DNA of 64,000 nt from contig NZ_JAAOLY010000006.1 in NCBI RefSeq assembly GCF_011601275.1, positions 186,001 through 250,000 of the forward strand. Direction: 5' to 3'. The DNA comes from Janthinobacterium lividum (GTDB taxonomy: Bacteria > Pseudomonadota > Gammaproteobacteria > Burkholderiales > Burkholderiaceae_D). This document shows, piece by piece, positions 53,070-61,752 of this stretch. A model generated the notes under the pieces. That model made no database searches, was not told where the DNA came from, and worked only from the letters and a program-made list of their open reading frames with translations. Every line of letters starts with the position of its first letter. The stretch's first letter is position 1. A program made the translations under genes and the position numbers.

Positions 53070-53933
53070 TCAATCGCCTGCGTTGGCCAGCAATTCAGGC
53101 AAGACGTCGGCCGACGTGGCCAGCCGCGCGCCGCGCTCGTGCATGGCGGCAAGGAAGTCGCGCTGCTGCGTTGCAAAGCCCGTGACGGGGCTCATGCAGT
53201 CCGTCAGCAGGACGAGGCGCGACAGGGCCTGCTTGCCTTGCTGCCCTTCCAGGTAATCAGCGATGTGCTCGGTGCTGGCTTTCACGCAATGACTGCCCGC
53301 TTCGCCGGTGACGTAAATCTGCTGCGCCGGCAGCAGGGTGGCGAGGAAATCCAGGTTGAGCTGGGTGGCCGCATCCTGCGCGTCGGGCACTTCCGCCATG
53401 ACGGCCGAATAATGCTCGGTCCACGGATTGGAACCCTTGCTCAGCTTGGTCACCACTTGCAGATGATCCACTTCCCAGGCGTTGTAGGCGGCGCGCACGG
53501 CCGCGTGGATATTCTGGCCCCAGCTGCCGATCTCGCAATGCACGGGCCACACCATCAATTGATAGCGCCCCGCTTGCTCCAGCGCGTCGAGGTAGGCCAG
53601 CGCGCGCGGCAAGGCGCCGCTGGCGGCGGGCAGGAACAATCGGTCGCGCACTTGCCGGGCGCTGATCTGCGTAAATGGCGCGACCGGGCCGCCGTCGCCC
53701 GTGCGCCAGAAGGCGGGGTGGGCAATGTCGTAGCGATGGTGGGCGTCAAGGGTCACGCTGATCTGCGTCAAGCCGTTGCCCCCTTCGCGTATCAGCTGGG
53801 CCACGCGCAGCATGTCGGCGTGGGCGCCGGGCACGGGCAGGGCCGGTGCGGCACTTGGCGGCAGCCATTCGGCGGGCAGGTCGCAAAAATCATTTTGCGG
53901 GTCGATGACAAGCAGGTGCAGCTGGCGTTTCAT
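53070..53933 (-). CDS. pncA: Nicotinamidase-like cysteine hydrolase
   Basis: The product has 287 aa, longer than the roughly 210 aa of E. coli PncA. The isochorismatase fold is seen in [12 protein letters not shown] with catalytic Asp, [17 protein letters not shown] with metal-binding residues, [19 protein letters not shown] with Lys, and [20 protein letters not shown] with the nucleophilic Cys. It should hydrolyse nicotinamide to nicotinate for PncB encoded next. ATG at 53933 has GAGGA upstream. The extra length is in surface insertions. Confidence 0.83.
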   Translation of the reverse strand: MKRQLHLLVIDPQNDFCDLPAEWLPPSAAPALPVPGAHADMLRVAQLIREGGNGLTQISVTLDAHHRYDIAHPAFWRTGDGGPVAPFTQISARQVRDRLFLPAASGALPRALAYLDALEQAGRYQLMVWPVHCEIGSWGQNIHAAVRAAYNAWEVDHLQVVTKLSKGSNPWTEHYSAVMAEVPDAQDAATQLNLDFLATLLPAQQIYVTGEAGSHCVKASTEHIADYLEGQQGKQALSRLVLLTDCMSPVTGFATQQRDFLAAMHERGARLATSADVLPELLANAGD

Positions 53934-54005
53934 GGCGGTCCTCGTGCGTGGCGGTAACTTGCATGATAATGGCAAGATCGCCATCACGCCAATCCGGGGC
54001 CTGCC

Positions 54006-54245
54006 ATGCACCTTCCACATCGCAATAACTTGCGCCCAAACAAATTACTCAACAGCAAATGGACGGCGGTGACACCGGCCAACAAGGAAAAGCATTTTCT
54101 CGTCATCAAGGTGTGCGCCGCGGCCACACCGGATGAACCCGTCACGCACGTGGAACTGGAAGCCGTGCATTCCGGCCGCGTGCAAATCCTGCCCTGGCGC
54201 GCGCTGCAGGACGCGGCGCAGTGGCATCAGGGGTGGAAGACGTAA
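54006..54245 (+). CDS. TIGR02450-family small tryptophan-rich protein
   Basis: This 79-aa protein has the family pattern NKLLNSKWTAVTPANKEKHFLV at residues 12-33, VELEAVHSGRVQILPWRAL and a C-terminal QWHQGWKT. Its function is unknown in the family. It overlaps the convergent 84-aa gene by 19 bases at its 3' end. Confidence 0.8.
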   Translation: MHLPHRNNLRPNKLLNSKWTAVTPANKEKHFLVIKVCAAATPDEPVTHVELEAVHSGRVQILPWRALQDAAQWHQGWKT

Positions 54246-54481
54246 CGGCGCTGGCGCCGCTCGACCAGCTTCAATGCTACCTCGGCCGCCTCGCTGACGG
54301 CTTCGGCTTCCGTCGCGAACGGATGGTCGGCCAGCACGCGGTGCTTTTTGACGATATTGTTCCTGTGCATGGGGTTGCTCGATGGGGTGTACAGGGACAC
54401 ATAAGCGCCCCACAGTTTGCAACCGCGCAAGGGTTCCGCCGTGTAATTTATTTCATACGTATCAACGTACTTTATCGGCAC
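54227..54481 (-). CDS. Hypothetical protein, 84 aa
   Basis: I do not recognise this basic soluble protein. It reads IKYVDTYEINYTAEPLRGCK at the start and FATEAEAVSEAAEVALKLVE near the end. The start is GTG at 54481 with GGAG about ten bases upstream, which supports translation. It is convergent with, and overlaps, the TIGR02450 gene. Confidence 0.6.
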   Translation of the reverse strand: MPIKYVDTYEINYTAEPLRGCKLWGAYVSLYTPSSNPMHRNNIVKKHRVLADHPFATEAEAVSEAAEVALKLVERRQRRYVFHP

Positions 54482-54730
54482 GATGTTTGCTCCAAAAATG
54501 ACATCCCCGGGTAGCCTGTCTCAACGGCCCTGCCCGGCGTAGGGTTGGAATACATGCAATCGCGCTTGCTCAGGATACTGACTCACTTATCTGCTTTTTA
54601 TTACGCGGCACAGGGAAAAACTTGAACACCTGCCTGATTTCCAGGCATGGCGGCACGCCCACTGAAAGTATAGACGATGCGAAAAAATTATGAGAAGGCA
54701 ACTCTGTACTGAACGCCGCTGGCGCCTGCC

Positions 54731-55276
54731 CTATTTCACCGCCTCGGCTGCGGCATGCATGGACCAGACGACGCTGAGGATTCTCCACTGACCATCGCGC
54801 TTGACCATCTGCCACGCTTCGACGCCATAGTTCGACAGTTTGTCGCCGACGAGGAATTCGTAGTCGAAGTTGACCCACGCCACATGGCGGTCCTGGGTGA
54901 TCTTGACGTTGTAGAATTTTTCTTCCGTGCGCAGGGGTTCGCGCTTGATGTAGTTGGCAAAACCGACGTAGCCGGCCGCCGGGACGCCGTCGAAGTGGAC
55001 GTCCGTCGTGTCGCGCATTTTCTCGATGAAAGCGTCATCGGCCGGCGAGGCGAACAGGATGTTCGTGTGCAGCATCAGCGACGACAGCAGCTTGACATCC
55101 TTGGCGATCAGGGCCGCCTGGAAGTCGGCGACGACTTTTTCAATGGCGCGGATATCCTCGGGCGTGGAGGCGTGGCGGCCTACGTGGGACGGCGCCGGGG
55201 GCACAGTCTGCGCCGGCGCAATGCCTGCTGAAAACAAGGAACATCCGAACAATACTGCGCTGGCCAACTTGTGCAT
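54731..55276 (-). CDS. Secreted SnoaL/NTF2-like protein
   Basis: This 181-aa protein has a signal peptide (HKLASAVLFGCSLFSAGIAPAQ). The mature part has a cone-shaped NTF2-like layout. IRAIEKVVADFQAALIAKDVKLLSSLM is the first helix pair, and AWVNFDYEFLVGDKLSNYGVEAWQMVKRDGQWRILSVVWSMH forms the terminal strands. It may bind a small molecule in the periplasm. The upstream azoR gene is on the same strand, about 100 bases away; no functional link is evident. Confidence 0.75.
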   Translation of the reverse strand: MHKLASAVLFGCSLFSAGIAPAQTVPPAPSHVGRHASTPEDIRAIEKVVADFQAALIAKDVKLLSSLMLHTNILFASPADDAFIEKMRDTTDVHFDGVPAAGYVGFANYIKREPLRTEEKFYNVKITQDRHVAWVNFDYEFLVGDKLSNYGVEAWQMVKRDGQWRILSVVWSMHAAAEAVK

Positions 55277-55378
55277 GAGGGACTTTCATGGCGAACGGCT
55301 CGCCGGGCTGGCACGCGGCGTGCCGCCGGCAAGCTTATGCCAAGCATGCCAGCTTGGCAATCCCTCGAAAGGCGTATA

Positions 55379-55984
55379 TCAGGCAGCCAGGGCCTCGATC
55401 GACGCGCGACCCTTGGCGATCGCGCTGGTGACGGCGTCCTCGCCCATGGCCACGCCTTCCGCTTGCACGAACTCGATGTCGGTGATGCCGATAAAGCCCA
55501 GCGCCGTGCGCAGATAGGTGCTCAGGTAGTCATACGAAGCGCCCGGGCCTTCGCTGTAGACGCCGCCGCTGGCCGTGAAAATAACGGCTTTCTTGCCCGT
55601 GGCCAGGCCAACGGGGCCATTGGCCGTGTACTGGAAAGTGCGGCCAGCACGCGCCACGTGGTCGATCCACGCCTTTAGGGTCGAAGGCACGGAAAAATTG
55701 TACATGGGCGCGGCCAGCACCAGCACGTCGGCGGCCAGCAATTCATCGACCAGGGTATCGGACAATTGCACGGCCGCTGCCGCCTGCGCGCTGCGCTGTT
55801 CCGCCGGCGTGAAGAACGCGCCCATGACTTCTTCCGTCAGGTGCGGCACCGGTTGCGCCGCCAGGTCGCGCACGACGATCGCGTCGCCTTGCGCGGCCAG
55901 TTTGGCGACGAATTCGCCCGACAACTGGCGCGACAGGGAACCGTTGTTGCGTACGCTGCTATTGATGTGTAGTACGTTTGCCAT
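55379..55984 (-). CDS. azoR: FMN-dependent NADH-azoreductase
   Basis: This 201-aa flavodoxin-like protein has HINSSVRNNGSLSRQLSGEF at the FMN phosphate site, LVLAAPMYNFSVPSTLKAWIDHVARAGRTF and FTASGGVYSEGPGASYDYLSTYLRTALGFIG. It reduces quinones and azo compounds with NADH, probably protecting against electrophiles. ATG at 55984 is used. It is divergent from a LysR gene, which probably controls it in response to quinones or thiol-reactive agents. Confidence 0.93.
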   Translation of the reverse strand: MANVLHINSSVRNNGSLSRQLSGEFVAKLAAQGDAIVVRDLAAQPVPHLTEEVMGAFFTPAEQRSAQAAAAVQLSDTLVDELLAADVLVLAAPMYNFSVPSTLKAWIDHVARAGRTFQYTANGPVGLATGKKAVIFTASGGVYSEGPGASYDYLSTYLRTALGFIGITDIEFVQAEGVAMGEDAVTSAIAKGRASIEALAA

Positions 55985-56118
55985 GATGCACTCCTTCAAG
56001 AACGATAGATGGGGGTGCGGCGTTTGCTGCACTTGCACACATCATAGTTCGGGTCTACTATCGATGAAACCGTGTAAAAATAAATGGTTAGCATCGAATT
56101 TTTAGATAGGAAATCATC

Positions 56119-57036
56119 ATGAGAGAACCGGGCCAGCCTTCGCTCGACCAGTTGCGCGTCTTTGTCGCCGTCATCGACGCGGGCGGCTTCGCCCACGCGG
56201 CGCGCCAGCTGCACCGCACGCAATCGGTGATCAGCTACACCATCGCCAACCTGGAAGAACAACTGAACGTCGTGCTGCTCGACCGCGGCAAGCGCAAGCC
56301 CACCCTGACGGATGCGGGCAAGGCCCTGCTGGCCGACGCGCGCGCCGTGGCCCTGAAGGTCGACGGCATGCGCGCGCGGGCCAAGGCGCTGGCCGGCGGG
56401 CTGGAGGCGGAAGTATCGGTGGTGGTCGACGTGATGTTTCCCACCTGCGTGCTGGTGCGCGTGCTCGAAGCGTTCCAGGCGCAGTTCCCCACCGTCGCCC
56501 TGCGCCTGCGCATCGAAGCCATGGGCGCCGTGGCGCAGCTGGTGATGGATGGCAGCTGCCACATCGGCCTCGGCGGCTGGATGACGGCCACGGCCAGCGT
56601 CTTCGAGCGCCTGGCCGTCGGCCACGTGCGCCTGATTCCCGTGGCCGCGCCCAGCCACGCGCTGGCGCAGCTGGCCGGCCCGATTCCTTCCAGCGTGGCG
56701 CGCGAACACGTGCAGCTGGTGCTCAGCGACCGCAGCGTGCTGACGGAGGGGCAGGATTTCGGCGTGCTGGGATTGCGCAACTGGCGCCTGGGCGACCTCG
56801 GTTCCAAGCACGCGCTGCTGCGCGCCGGCCTGGGCTGGGGCAACATGCCCGAAGCGATGGTGCGCGAGGATTTGACGGAGGGACGGCTGGTGCACCTGCC
56901 GCTGGCCGTCGACAACGGCGAGAATTACCCGATTTATTTGATCCAGCGCGCCGACACGCCGCCGGGGCAGGCGGGCAAGTGGTTGACGGAGCGGTTTGCG
57001 GAGCAGTTGCCGCTGCTGCCAGAAGCGGGGTTCTAG
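56119..57036 (+). CDS. LysR-family transcriptional regulator
   Basis: The product has 305 aa. The winged helix at residues 8-65 has FAHAARQLHRTQSVISYTIANLEEQLNVVLLDRGKRKPTLT, and the effector domain follows from about residue 95. The start is ATG at 56119 in the 134-base gap shared with azoR. It should regulate azoR and itself. Confidence 0.92.
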   Translation: MREPGQPSLDQLRVFVAVIDAGGFAHAARQLHRTQSVISYTIANLEEQLNVVLLDRGKRKPTLTDAGKALLADARAVALKVDGMRARAKALAGGLEAEVSVVVDVMFPTCVLVRVLEAFQAQFPTVALRLRIEAMGAVAQLVMDGSCHIGLGGWMTATASVFERLAVGHVRLIPVAAPSHALAQLAGPIPSSVAREHVQLVLSDRSVLTEGQDFGVLGLRNWRLGDLGSKHALLRAGLGWGNMPEAMVREDLTEGRLVHLPLAVDNGENYPIYLIQRADTPPGQAGKWLTERFAEQLPLLPEAGF

Positions 57037-57080
57037 ATAAGTGAGCGCGAAGGTATGATAGTGGCCCGCGGCGGAAGTCT

Positions 57081-57158
57081 GGGGTCAGACGGGGACGCCG
57101 AGTCCCTCAACACCGCCAACGCAAGGCTCAGTGCCAACGTATCCGGGGGTCTGACCCC
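57081..57158. repeat. GGGGTCAGAC hairpin repeat, copy 3
   Basis: GGGGTCAGAC at 57081 and GTCTGACCCC at 57149 enclose 58 bases. The left part (GGGGTCAGACGGGGACGCCG and AGT) equals copy 2. Further degenerate GGGGTCAACCC motifs follow to about 57200, between the LysR gene and the next small gene. Confidence 0.8.
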
Positions 57159-57224
57159 GGCCGTTAACGGGGTCAACCCGAAGTGGGGTCAACCCGGAGT
57201 CAACTTTCAATTACAAGGATTCAT

Positions 57225-57452
57225 ATGGCCGGCATCGACGACTTCGTCAACAAACAGAAACCTGGCGCGCGCTTCGTCATCACGGCGCAGATGCTGCGCA
57301 TGACGCCGCAGCAGTTCGACTCGCTGGCGCAGGAATGGATGGAAGACGGCGGCCCCGGCTTCGACGTGGCCGGCATCCCGCACCGCGTGGTCGTGGACGG
57401 GCAGTTTTATATTGGCAGGATCACCGTGCAGCGGCACGGCGACCCTGCTTGA
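57225..57452 (+). CDS. Small hypothetical protein
   Basis: This 75-aa protein is not recognised. It reads AGIDDFVNKQKPGARFVITAQ, then MTPQQFDSLAQEWMEDGG and IPHRVVVDGQFYIGRITV. AAGGA seven bases before the ATG supports translation. It converges with cbpM. Confidence 0.65.
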   Translation: MAGIDDFVNKQKPGARFVITAQMLRMTPQQFDSLAQEWMEDGGPGFDVAGIPHRVVVDGQFYIGRITVQRHGDPA

Positions 57453-57455
57453 GGG

Positions 57456-57767
57456 TTACTCGACGCCCAGCACGTGCAGGCGCCGGCGCAGGCGCGCCAC
57501 TTCTTCCGATAAATCGACCACCAGCGCGGCCAGTTCGGCGTTCGCGTCGAACACGGATTCGATTTCATGCAGGCGGCGCGCGCGCACCAGATCCAGGCTG
57601 GTGAAGCGCCAGGCCGTCAGCTGGCCCGCCGGCGGACCATTTTGCAGCAGCACGCCCGTCTGCACATGCTGCACCACCCAGTCCGGTTCCACGGCGCAGG
57701 CGCGCGCCAGTTCTTCCAGGCTCAGGGCACGGTCTTCGAGCAATTCGCCAATGATCTTGTTTGTCAT
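57456..57767 (-). CDS. cbpM: Chaperone modulator CbpM
   Basis: The product has 103 aa. It has the MerR-like winged region ALSLEELARACAVEPDWVVQHVQTGVL and a C-terminal helix AALVVDLSEEVARLRRRLHVLG. CbpM binds the J domain of CbpA and inhibits it. It lies three bases downstream of cbpA on the same strand, the usual arrangement. Confidence 0.87.
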   Translation of the reverse strand: MTNKIIGELLEDRALSLEELARACAVEPDWVVQHVQTGVLLQNGPPAGQLTAWRFTSLDLVRARRLHEIESVFDANAELAALVVDLSEEVARLRRRLHVLGVE

Positions 57768-57770
57768 GAT

Positions 57771-58691
57771 TTACCCTCCCAGCTTCTGGCGCGGATTGAA
57801 AGCCATCTCGCGCGCCATGGTTGCATACAGTTCGCGCGCCTTGTCATCGTTCGCCGGCGGCAGCACCACTTCCAGCAGCAGATACAGATCGCCCGGCTGG
57901 GCGGCGGGAATGCCGCGCCCCTTCAAGCGCAGCTTGCGCCCTGTCTGCGAATTGGGCGGCACCGTGACGGACACCGTGCCCGATGGCGTGGGCACGTCGA
58001 TGTCGCCGCCCAGCGCCGCCTCCCACGGCGTGACGGGCACCGTCTCGAACACGTCGCGCCCTTCCACCTTGTAGCGCGCATCGGCCCGGAAGCGGATTTC
58101 CAGGTACAAGTCGCCGGCGGGCGCGCCGCCGCTGCCGGGATTGCCCTGTCCCTTCATGCGCAGCTGCTGTCCTTCCGTGACGCCTTTCGGTATCGTCACT
58201 TCCAAGGTGCGCTCGCGCGTCACCACGTGGCCTTGCGCATCCGCTTCGGGCACGCGCATGACAATGTGGCGCCTGGCGCCCTGGTAGCTGTCCTGCAGGT
58301 CGATGGTGATGGCGGCGTGGCTATCCTCGCCCTGCATCTGGAATGTGCTGTTGGTGCGGCGACGCCCGCCCACGTGGGCGAACAGGTCGGCAAAGAAGTC
58401 GCTGTCGTCGACGCCCGAGGATTCGTAGCCGGAACCCCAGTCCGGCGGTGGCCTGAACGGCTGGCCCTGCGCGCCCTGGTTACGGCCCAGTTCATCGTAG
58501 GCGGCGCGCTTTTCCGCGTCGCCCAGCACGCCATAGGCCTCGTTGAGGGCCTTGGTGCGCTTGTCGGCGTCAGGCTCCTTGCTCACGTCGGGATGGTATT
58601 TGCGCACCAGCTTGCGGTACGCCTTCTTGATATCGGCCTCGGACGCCGTCTTCTCGACGCCAAGCTCCTTGTAGTAGTCCTTGTATTCCAC
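57771..58691 (-). CDS. cbpA: DnaJ-class co-chaperone CbpA
   Basis: The product has 306 aa. The J domain (residues 4-70) has YRKLVRKYHPDVSKEPD with the HPD motif. A Gly-rich linker with SGVDDSDFFADLFAH is followed by two substrate-binding beta domains (ITIDLQDSYQGARR and DVFETVPVTPWEAALGGDIDVPT). There is no zinc finger, which separates CbpA from DnaJ. It starts at GTG 58691 with GGGGAG upstream. Confidence 0.93.
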   Translation of the reverse strand: MEYKDYYKELGVEKTASEADIKKAYRKLVRKYHPDVSKEPDADKRTKALNEAYGVLGDAEKRAAYDELGRNQGAQGQPFRPPPDWGSGYESSGVDDSDFFADLFAHVGGRRRTNSTFQMQGEDSHAAITIDLQDSYQGARRHIVMRVPEADAQGHVVTRERTLEVTIPKGVTEGQQLRMKGQGNPGSGGAPAGDLYLEIRFRADARYKVEGRDVFETVPVTPWEAALGGDIDVPTPSGTVSVTVPPNSQTGRKLRLKGRGIPAAQPGDLYLLLEVVLPPANDDKARELYATMAREMAFNPRQKLGG

Positions 58692-58788
58692 CGTGCCTGC
58701 TCCCCATAGTTGAAGTGCCTATGGGAAGAGTACACGAATTGGTCAAAGGACAGCGTGCGCACAATACGGCGCCCGCCCGACGGCGCGA

Positions 58789-59469
58789 TCAGCGCACGCG
58801 GCGCACCGAAGAAATGCGGCGGTCGAGCCCACCGTGCAAACGGCCATAGCTGCCGGGTCCCATCACCACGCAGCGGCCGCGGAAGTTGGCGTCGACGCAG
58901 AATTCCCAGCGGCCGTAATTGACGACGACCGATTCGGCGCGGTCATTGAAGCCATAGCGGCTCAAGTCGTGCACTTCGCGGTCCAGGCGCACGGGGCGGC
59001 CGCGCATGCCGGCGTCGGGAAACAGCAGCACGGCGCCATTCGCGTCGGGACGGTGGCCGCCGCCGTGGCCGGGATAGCCGGGATAAGGACGCTCCGGCTC
59101 CGGACGCGGCGGGCGCGGTGGATACGGGCGGTGATCGCCGCCGCCATGGCCCGGACGGCCCACTTCGCGCACGGAGGAAACGGCGTCGTTCATGCCCGGC
59201 ATGCTGCCGTAGCGGCCAGGTCCGAAGGTACGGCAGTTGCCACGGTAATTGGCGTCCTTGCACACTTCCCAAGTGCCCGAGCGCACGATGATGCTTGAGG
59301 TCTTGTCGTTAAATCCGATGCGCGACAGGTCGCCCGTGTCGGAACGCAGGGTCACGGGACGGCCGCGGAAACCGGCGTCCTCGAACAGGGTGATTTCGCC
59401 CGCGGATGCGGCAAGGGGGGCGAGGAAGGTGGCGGCGCACAACAGCGCGGGCCGGAAAGATCGAACCAT
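58789..59469 (-). CDS. Secreted beta/gamma-crystallin protein 1
   Basis: This 226-aa protein has a signal peptide (VRSFRPALLCAATFLAPLAASA), then two crystallin domains of about 85 residues. Each domain has two Greek keys. A Pro/Gly/His-rich linker of about 45 residues separates them. Calcium-type motifs (N/D-N/D-x-x-S/T-S) are NDKTSS, NDAVSS and the variant NDRAES. Each domain has a cysteine pair in the frame CKDANYRGNC. ATG at 59469 follows GGAG. It is the last of three tandem paralogues. Confidence 0.82.
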   Translation of the reverse strand: MVRSFRPALLCAATFLAPLAASAGEITLFEDAGFRGRPVTLRSDTGDLSRIGFNDKTSSIIVRSGTWEVCKDANYRGNCRTFGPGRYGSMPGMNDAVSSVREVGRPGHGGGDHRPYPPRPPRPEPERPYPGYPGHGGGHRPDANGAVLLFPDAGMRGRPVRLDREVHDLSRYGFNDRAESVVVNYGRWEFCVDANFRGRCVVMGPGSYGRLHGGLDRRISSVRRVR

Positions 59470-59569
59470 GACAACTCCAATACTGATGACATTTTCGCCA
59501 GTGTAGACCAGGCGGCAGGCGGCGAGTGTAACAAAGGGCAAGCAAATGTCAGCGCACGGCAGCGAATGT

Positions 59570-59604
59570 AAAAACCGCCTGGCGGGATCAACCCGGCAGG
59601 CGGC
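59570..59604 (-). terminator. Terminator after crystallin gene 2
   Basis: On the minus strand CCGCCTGCCGGG and CCCGCCAGGCGG form a stem with one mismatch around TTGAT, followed by TTTTTAC. It separates the transcripts of crystallin genes 2 and 1. Confidence 0.8.
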
Positions 59605-59629
59605 CTGTCAACACTGGGTCAGGAAGGAA

Positions 59630-60622
59630 TCAGCGTACGCGTCGCAGCGAGGAAATCTGGTTTTCCATGGCGTTCAGGCGGCCGTATTCGCCCGGCCCGA
59701 TCACTTCGCAGCGGCCATGGAAGTTCGAATCGCTGCACACTTCCCACTGGCCCTCGTTGACGACGATGGACGAGGCGCGGTCGTTGAAGTTATAGCGCAC
59801 CAGGTCTTCGGCATTGCGGTCCAGCGCCAGCGGTTCGCCGCGCATGCCCGCTTCGGGGAACAGCAGCACGGCGCCGCGCTGCTGGTACTGCGGCTGCTGG
59901 TATTGCGGATATTGCGGCTGGTCGTATTGCGGCCTCTGGTACTGGTTATCGTACTGCTGCTGGCGGCGTGCTTCGCGCTCGTCGACCATGCGCGCCGACG
60001 AGACGCGCCCATCGAGGCCGCGTCCCAGGTCATCGTGGCGGCCAGGGCCGAAGATGCGGCACACGCCGTTGTAGTTCGAATCGCTGCACAGCTGCCAGTA
60101 GCCGTTATAGACGACGATGCTGCTGGTGCGGTCGTTGAAACCGATATTGACGAAATCGTCCGTGTCGCGGTTCAGGCGCGCCGAGCCGCCATTCTGGCCT
60201 GCTCCCGAATACACTTCCAGGGTGCCGCCACGGCCATAGCCGCCATGACCCCGGTCGGGATCGCGCCCAGGGCGTCCCGGATTGTTGCCATCGCCGCGGC
60301 CCGACTCCCGCACCGAACTGATGGCGTCGTTCATGCCGGGCATCGAACGGTATTCGCCTGGCCCCAGGGTGCGGCAATTGCCGCGAAAACCGGCATCGGT
60401 ACACACATCCCACGTGCCCGAGCGCACCAGGATGCTCGACACCTTGTCGTTGAAGCCCATGCGCGACAGATCATCCGTCGTCTCGCGCAGGTTCACTGCG
60501 CGGCCACGCAGATCAACGTCTTCGAACAAGGTGATATCGCCCGCATGGGCGGCCGCATGGGCCCCCAGCGAGAGCAGCAAGGTGGCCGCGCATGCCAGCG
60601 TATGTTTGAAAGGGCCCGTCAT
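59630..60622 (-). CDS. Secreted beta/gamma-crystallin protein 2, three domains
   Basis: The product has 330 aa. The signal peptide ends in AHAAAHAG. Three crystallin domains follow at about residues 27-105, 133-210 and 245-330. The first linker is Gly/Arg-rich and the second is Gln/Tyr/Pro-rich (QYQRPQYDQPQYPQYQQ). Calcium motifs are NDKVSS, NDAISS, NDRTSS and NDRASS, and each domain has a cysteine pair. ATG at 60622 lies next to GGAG. It is closest to protein 1 and probably arose by duplication. Confidence 0.82.
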   Translation of the reverse strand: MTGPFKHTLACAATLLLSLGAHAAAHAGDITLFEDVDLRGRAVNLRETTDDLSRMGFNDKVSSILVRSGTWDVCTDAGFRGNCRTLGPGEYRSMPGMNDAISSVRESGRGDGNNPGRPGRDPDRGHGGYGRGGTLEVYSGAGQNGGSARLNRDTDDFVNIGFNDRTSSIVVYNGYWQLCSDSNYNGVCRIFGPGRHDDLGRGLDGRVSSARMVDEREARRQQQYDNQYQRPQYDQPQYPQYQQPQYQQRGAVLLFPEAGMRGEPLALDRNAEDLVRYNFNDRASSIVVNEGQWEVCSDSNFHGRCEVIGPGEYGRLNAMENQISSLRRVR

Positions 60623-60840
60623 GATTAACTCCATTCTTCATTCTTTGGTGATGATTTGCCTGGCCAAAACGCCAGGATGCCATTGTAACAAGTGCCAGCC
60701 CGCGCGAAAGGTCGTCAACGCTATCCAAGGTCGGTCAAGGTAAATGCATGATCGACATGACAACTGATGTCAGTGTAGCCATCCGCAGAAAAAACGGTGT
60801 AACAAAGTATGGGAAAAGCACAATAAATTGTTACTAAAAG

Positions 60841-60872
60841 CAATAAGCGGCTCCTGCGGGAGCCGCTTATTG
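60841..60872 (-). terminator. Hairpin after crystallin gene 3
   Basis: CAATAAGCGGCTCC and GGAGCCGCTTATTG are perfect 14-base arms around TGCG, 27 bases past the stop of gene 3. On the minus strand CTTTTAG follows, a moderate U tract. Confidence 0.75.
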
Positions 60873-60898
60873 CCACTTGGCGTACTAGCTGCCCCGCA

Positions 60899-61564
60899 TC
60901 AGCGCACTTCGCGCACCGACGAGATGCGGTTGCTCATGCGCTCCAGGCTCGCGTACTCGCCCGGTTGCAAGGTGCGGCAACGGCCGCGGAAGCCCACGTC
61001 CTCGCACACTTCCCAATAGCCGGAGCGCACGCGCACGCTTTGCACCGTGTCGTTGAAGTCGCGCTCGCGCAAGTCGGCTGAAGCGTTGCGCACGCTCAAG
61101 CTGCGGCCGGCGAAATCGTCGCGCGTATAGAAGGTCAGTTCGCCGCCCAGCGAGCGCCCTGGCAAATGGCCGTGCTCCCGGTCACGGTCCCAGTGACGAT
61201 CCCGATCCCTATCCCGGTCACGATCGCGGCCCGGATGACCATCCCAGCCGCCGCGTACTTCGCGCAGCGATGTGATTTTGTTGGCATGGCCATCGAGCGA
61301 CGGGTACTCTCCCGTCGAGAGCAGGAAGCAATCGCCGCGGAAATCGGCTTCCTCGCACGCTTCCCAGCGGCCCGAGCGCACGCGGATGCTTTGCGTCGTG
61401 TCGTTGAAATTGACGTCTTCCAGGTCGGCGACGGCATCGCGCACGGTGTGCGAGCGGCCGTGATAATCGTCGCGCGAATACAGGGTCAGTTCGCCGGCGC
61501 CGGCCAGTTCGGCCGTCATGGCGGCGCCCAGCAACAGGGCGCAGTTCAAGGCTTTCTTCAACAT
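60899..61564 (-). CDS. Secreted beta/gamma-crystallin protein 3
   Basis: The product has 221 aa. The signal peptide is LKKALNCALLLGAAMTAELAGA. Two crystallin domains flank a repetitive RDRDRDRDRHWDRDRE linker. The motifs are NDTTQS, NDTVQS and SNRISS, so the first serine or threonine is replaced by glutamine in two of them. This may weaken calcium binding. Cysteine pairs are retained. GGAG precedes the ATG. It is first in the array and has its own hairpin terminator. Confidence 0.82.
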   Translation of the reverse strand: MLKKALNCALLLGAAMTAELAGAGELTLYSRDDYHGRSHTVRDAVADLEDVNFNDTTQSIRVRSGRWEACEEADFRGDCFLLSTGEYPSLDGHANKITSLREVRGGWDGHPGRDRDRDRDRDRHWDRDREHGHLPGRSLGGELTFYTRDDFAGRSLSVRNASADLRERDFNDTVQSVRVRSGYWEVCEDVGFRGRCRTLQPGEYASLERMSNRISSVREVR

Positions 61565-61752
61565 GGTCTTACTCCATAGTCAGGGTACTGCGGTTGACTA
61601 TTTGGTCATTTTGCCAAATAGAACGCGCAGTCTATCCGCGACTGGCCCACTTAGCTGTAACAAATGATTACCGTGCCCGAGCGCCCTGGGCGCCACGGCG
61701 GACAAGCACGGCGAATGCCGGTAGAATCTTGTGTTTAGTCAAGCTTGCCGCC

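Noticed and set aside
54570..54878. Minus-strand ORF near the NTF2-like gene
   Set aside because: Its frame overlaps the end of the NTF2-like gene and has no good start site or recognisable content.
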